A DNA stretch of 64,000 nucleotides from Planctomycetaceae bacterium (lineage in GTDB: Bacteria; Planctomycetota; Planctomycetia; Planctomycetales; Planctomycetaceae). Each line of letters begins with the position of its first letter. The stretch's first letter is position 1. A program made the translations under genes and the position numbers. The stretch is from contig JAWKTX010000006.1 in NCBI GenBank assembly GCA_041398825.1, positions 248,001 through 312,000 of the forward strand. Direction: 5' to 3'. Under the pieces are notes generated by a model, which did not search any database, had not been told where the DNA came from, and saw only the letters and a list, made by a program, of their open reading frames with translations. Below, one piece after another: positions 62,455-64,000 of this stretch.

Positions 62455-63327
62455 TTGTCTTCAACCGTTCGACATTTTCTGGAACTCATTCGTTTCAGCC
62501 ACACTGTTTTCGCATTGCCGTTCGCATTACTGGCGGCTGTGATGGCGTGGTTTGAGCCCGGTACCGTTTTTCGAGTTCGGGATCTCGTCGGAATTCTTCT
62601 TTGTATGGTATTTGCTCGGTCCGCAGCGATGGCCTTCAACAGGCTGGTGGATCGCCGGATCGATGCCGCGAATCCCCGAACGTCCGGACGCCATATTCCA
62701 GCCGGACTGCTTTCTGTCAAGGCCGTGGTGGCGTTTACCATTATCACCAGTCTGGCGTTTCTGGCTGCCACACTGGTGTTTCTCCCTAAGCTATGGCCCC
62801 TTCGGCTTTCGATTCCAGTACTCCTGTTCCTGCTTGGCTATTCGTATTCGAAACGCTGGACTAGCTTGTGCCACTACTGGCTGTCAGCTGCATTGATGAT
62901 GTCCCCAATCGCCGCCTGGATAGCCGTGCGTGATGAAATCGCGCTGCCGCCGCTGCTGCTTGCCGGCGTTGTGTTTTTCTGGGTGGGTGGATTCGACATT
63001 CTGTATGCATGTCAGGATGCTGAGTTCGACCAGACATCCAGATTGCACAGTATTCCAGCCAGATTTGGTATACCGCGGGCGTTGCAGATCGCATTCGTCA
63101 GTCACGTAATGACCATCGCGATGTTGTTTCTCTTGTGGTGGTACGCAAGCATGGGCAAGATTTTCCTAACGGGCAGTATCGCAATTACCGGTCTGTTGTT
63201 CTATGAACATTCTCTGGTTAAGCCCGGCGATTTGAAGCGGGTAAACATGGCGTTCTTCAACGTGAATGCAGCCATCAGCTTCGGTGTTTTTGTCGTGGGT
63301 ACTCTCGACCTGTGGCTCAAAGGATAA
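62455..63327 (+). CDS. mqnP: UbiA-family prenyltransferase, probably MqnP of the futalosine pathway
   Basis: A 290-residue membrane enzyme with about eight TM helices. Both Asp-rich metal/diphosphate motifs are present: 'NRLVDRRIDAANPRTSGR' (Asn62...Asp66...Asp70) and 'YACQDAEFDQTSRLHSIPAR'. UbiA proteins attach polyprenyl chains to aromatic rings. The gene lies directly upstream of mqnE and downstream of a polyprenyl synthase, so transfer of the side chain in menaquinone synthesis is the most likely role. The TTG start gives SSTVRHFLELIRFSHT, matching the usual N-terminus; no other in-frame start is near. It ends 3 bp before mqnE. Confidence 0.88.
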   Translation: MSSTVRHFLELIRFSHTVFALPFALLAAVMAWFEPGTVFRVRDLVGILLCMVFARSAAMAFNRLVDRRIDAANPRTSGRHIPAGLLSVKAVVAFTIITSLAFLAATLVFLPKLWPLRLSIPVLLFLLGYSYSKRWTSLCHYWLSAALMMSPIAAWIAVRDEIALPPLLLAGVVFFWVGGFDILYACQDAEFDQTSRLHSIPARFGIPRALQIAFVSHVMTIAMLFLLWWYASMGKIFLTGSIAITGLLFYEHSLVKPGDLKRVNMAFFNVNAAISFGVFVVGTLDLWLKG

Positions 63328-63330
63328 ACA

Positions 63331-64000
63331 ATGAACTTGTCACCCGAACCAACACTCGCGTCAATTGCTGATAAAGTGATGGCTGGTGAACGACTGACTT
63401 TTGATGAAGGCGTGTGGCTTGATGAGACAGCTGACCTTCATTCGCTGGGACAGCTTGCGAATATTGTGCGAGAACGGCGGAATGGAAACATCGCATACTA
63501 CAACACCAACATCCATCTGAACCCTACAAACGTCTGCGTTTATCGATGTCGGTTCTGTGCGTTCCGAGCAGACCTGAAAGACGAAAAGGCGTACACATTC
63601 ACGGATGAGATGCTGCGTGAACGAGTCCTCGAAGGTCGTGCATCGGGGGCCACTGAAATTCACGTTGTTGGTGGCCTGCATCATAAGAAGAGCTTCGACT
63701 GGTACCTGAATGTGATTCGGGTGATTCACGAAACGTGCCCGGAGATCCACGTGAAAGCATGGACGCCCGTCGAAATCAGTTGGTTTAGCTTTATCACGAA
63801 AAAACCTGTCGAATGGGTCCTGAAACAAATGATGGATGCGGGACTTGGCAGCATGCCTGGTGGTGGCGCGGAGATCTTTGATCCGGAAGTACGAGGGCAA
63901 ATCTGTGAGCACAAAGCTGATGCGAACGTTTGGTTTGACGTGCATCGCGCGGCTCATCAACTGGGGCTGCGTTCAAATGCAACCATGCTTTATGGTCACA
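63331..64000 (+). CDS. mqnE: Aminofutalosine synthase MqnE (radical SAM), cut by the window end
   Basis: The first 223 codons of the radical SAM enzyme that joins a chorismate-derived enolpyruvyl benzoate to SAM, making aminofutalosine for menaquinone. The Fe-S motif is Cys69-xxx-Cys73-xx-Cys76 (CVYRCRFC). Strong family segments: YYNTNIHLNPTNVC, EIHVVGGLHHKKSFDWYL, KAWTPVEISWF, GLGSMPGGGAEIFD, 'KADANVWFDVHRAAHQLGL' and SNATMLYGH. The 3' end lies outside the window. The start is fixed by the TAA-ACA-ATG junction with the UbiA gene, a 3-bp gap that implies one transcript. Confidence 0.95.
   Translation, partial: MNLSPEPTLASIADKVMAGERLTFDEGVWLDETADLHSLGQLANIVRERRNGNIAYYNTNIHLNPTNVCVYRCRFCAFRADLKDEKAYTFTDEMLRERVLEGRASGATEIHVVGGLHHKKSFDWYLNVIRVIHETCPEIHVKAWTPVEISWFSFITKKPVEWVLKQMMDAGLGSMPGGGAEIFDPEVRGQICEHKADANVWFDVHRAAHQLGLRSNATMLYGH

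Overview
The window looks like a chromosomal segment of a planctomycete (class Planctomycetia). Several protein families are diagnostic: a DUF1549/DUF1553 haem-motif protein paired with a Tat-exported DUF1501 protein behind an ECF sigma factor; a PQQ-like beta-propeller; an FHA-GAF-SpoIIE phosphatase; GAF/M50/HlyD membrane cassettes; and a hopanoid-type cyclase next to futalosine menaquinone genes. GC content is moderate, a little over half by eye. GTG and TTG starts are common, and operons are short and often overlap by 4 bp. The genus cannot be fixed from sequence reading alone. No rRNA, transposase, integrase, CRISPR array or phage gene was seen. Two tRNAs are present: Lys(TTT) and Gly(CCC).

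Layout. 1-4 kb: end of an SRPBCC protein, a small membrane protein, and an ABC-2 exporter whose permease is fused to a CPBP protease domain. 4-10 kb: beta-propeller, trpF, 2-hydroxyacid dehydrogenase, an unknown protein, a dihaem peroxidase and rpsU. 10-20 kb: DNA polymerase I with an apparently dead proofreading domain, a TPR protein, a type IIA topoisomerase subunit A with altered quinolone-pocket residues, and a sensor kinase. 20-26 kb: a minus-strand operon running sigma factor, anti-sigma-like protein, coiled-coil protein, DUF1549/DUF1553 protein, DUF1501 protein. 26-31 kb: an esterase-like hydrolase, the FHA-SpoIIE phosphatase, a glucuronate-isomerase-like amidohydrolase and an M20 peptidase. 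31-35 kb: two divergent NtrC-family regulators with a candidate sigma-54 promoter between them. 35-39 kb: TRIC-like channel, CinA-C amidase, ABC-F ATPase, a zinc-ribbon membrane protein with a hairpin over its start codon, and tRNA-Lys. 39-45.5 kb: sodium-solute symporter, a three-gene kinase/dehydrogenase/lectin-like operon, and hemW. 45.5-52 kb: an orphan open frame downstream of a three-gene M50/GAF/HlyD cassette. 52.5-55.5 kb: an unknown membrane-anchored protein with a fused MlaF-MlaE-type ABC transporter. 55.5-58 kb: two tiny overlapping genes, tRNA-Gly, a nuclease-like lipoprotein and a PilZ protein, bracketed by two copies of an 83-bp structured repeat. 58-64 kb: triterpene cyclase, DUF116-polyprenyl synthase fusion, UbiA prenyltransferase and the start of mqnE.

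How the genes fit together. The right end is a coherent isoprenoid/quinone block: polyprenyl diphosphate synthesis, prenyl transfer, futalosine-route menaquinone, plus a hopanoid-type cyclase. The 46-55.5 kb region is the best candidate for a poorly described system. Divergent operons encode, on one side, two membrane-fusion adaptors (one with cytoplasmic GAF-like domains) and an intramembrane zinc protease fused to a third adaptor domain. On the other side they encode a fused lipid-transport-like ABC protein with an unrecognised partner. I see no TolC-like outer-membrane protein and no obvious cargo gene.
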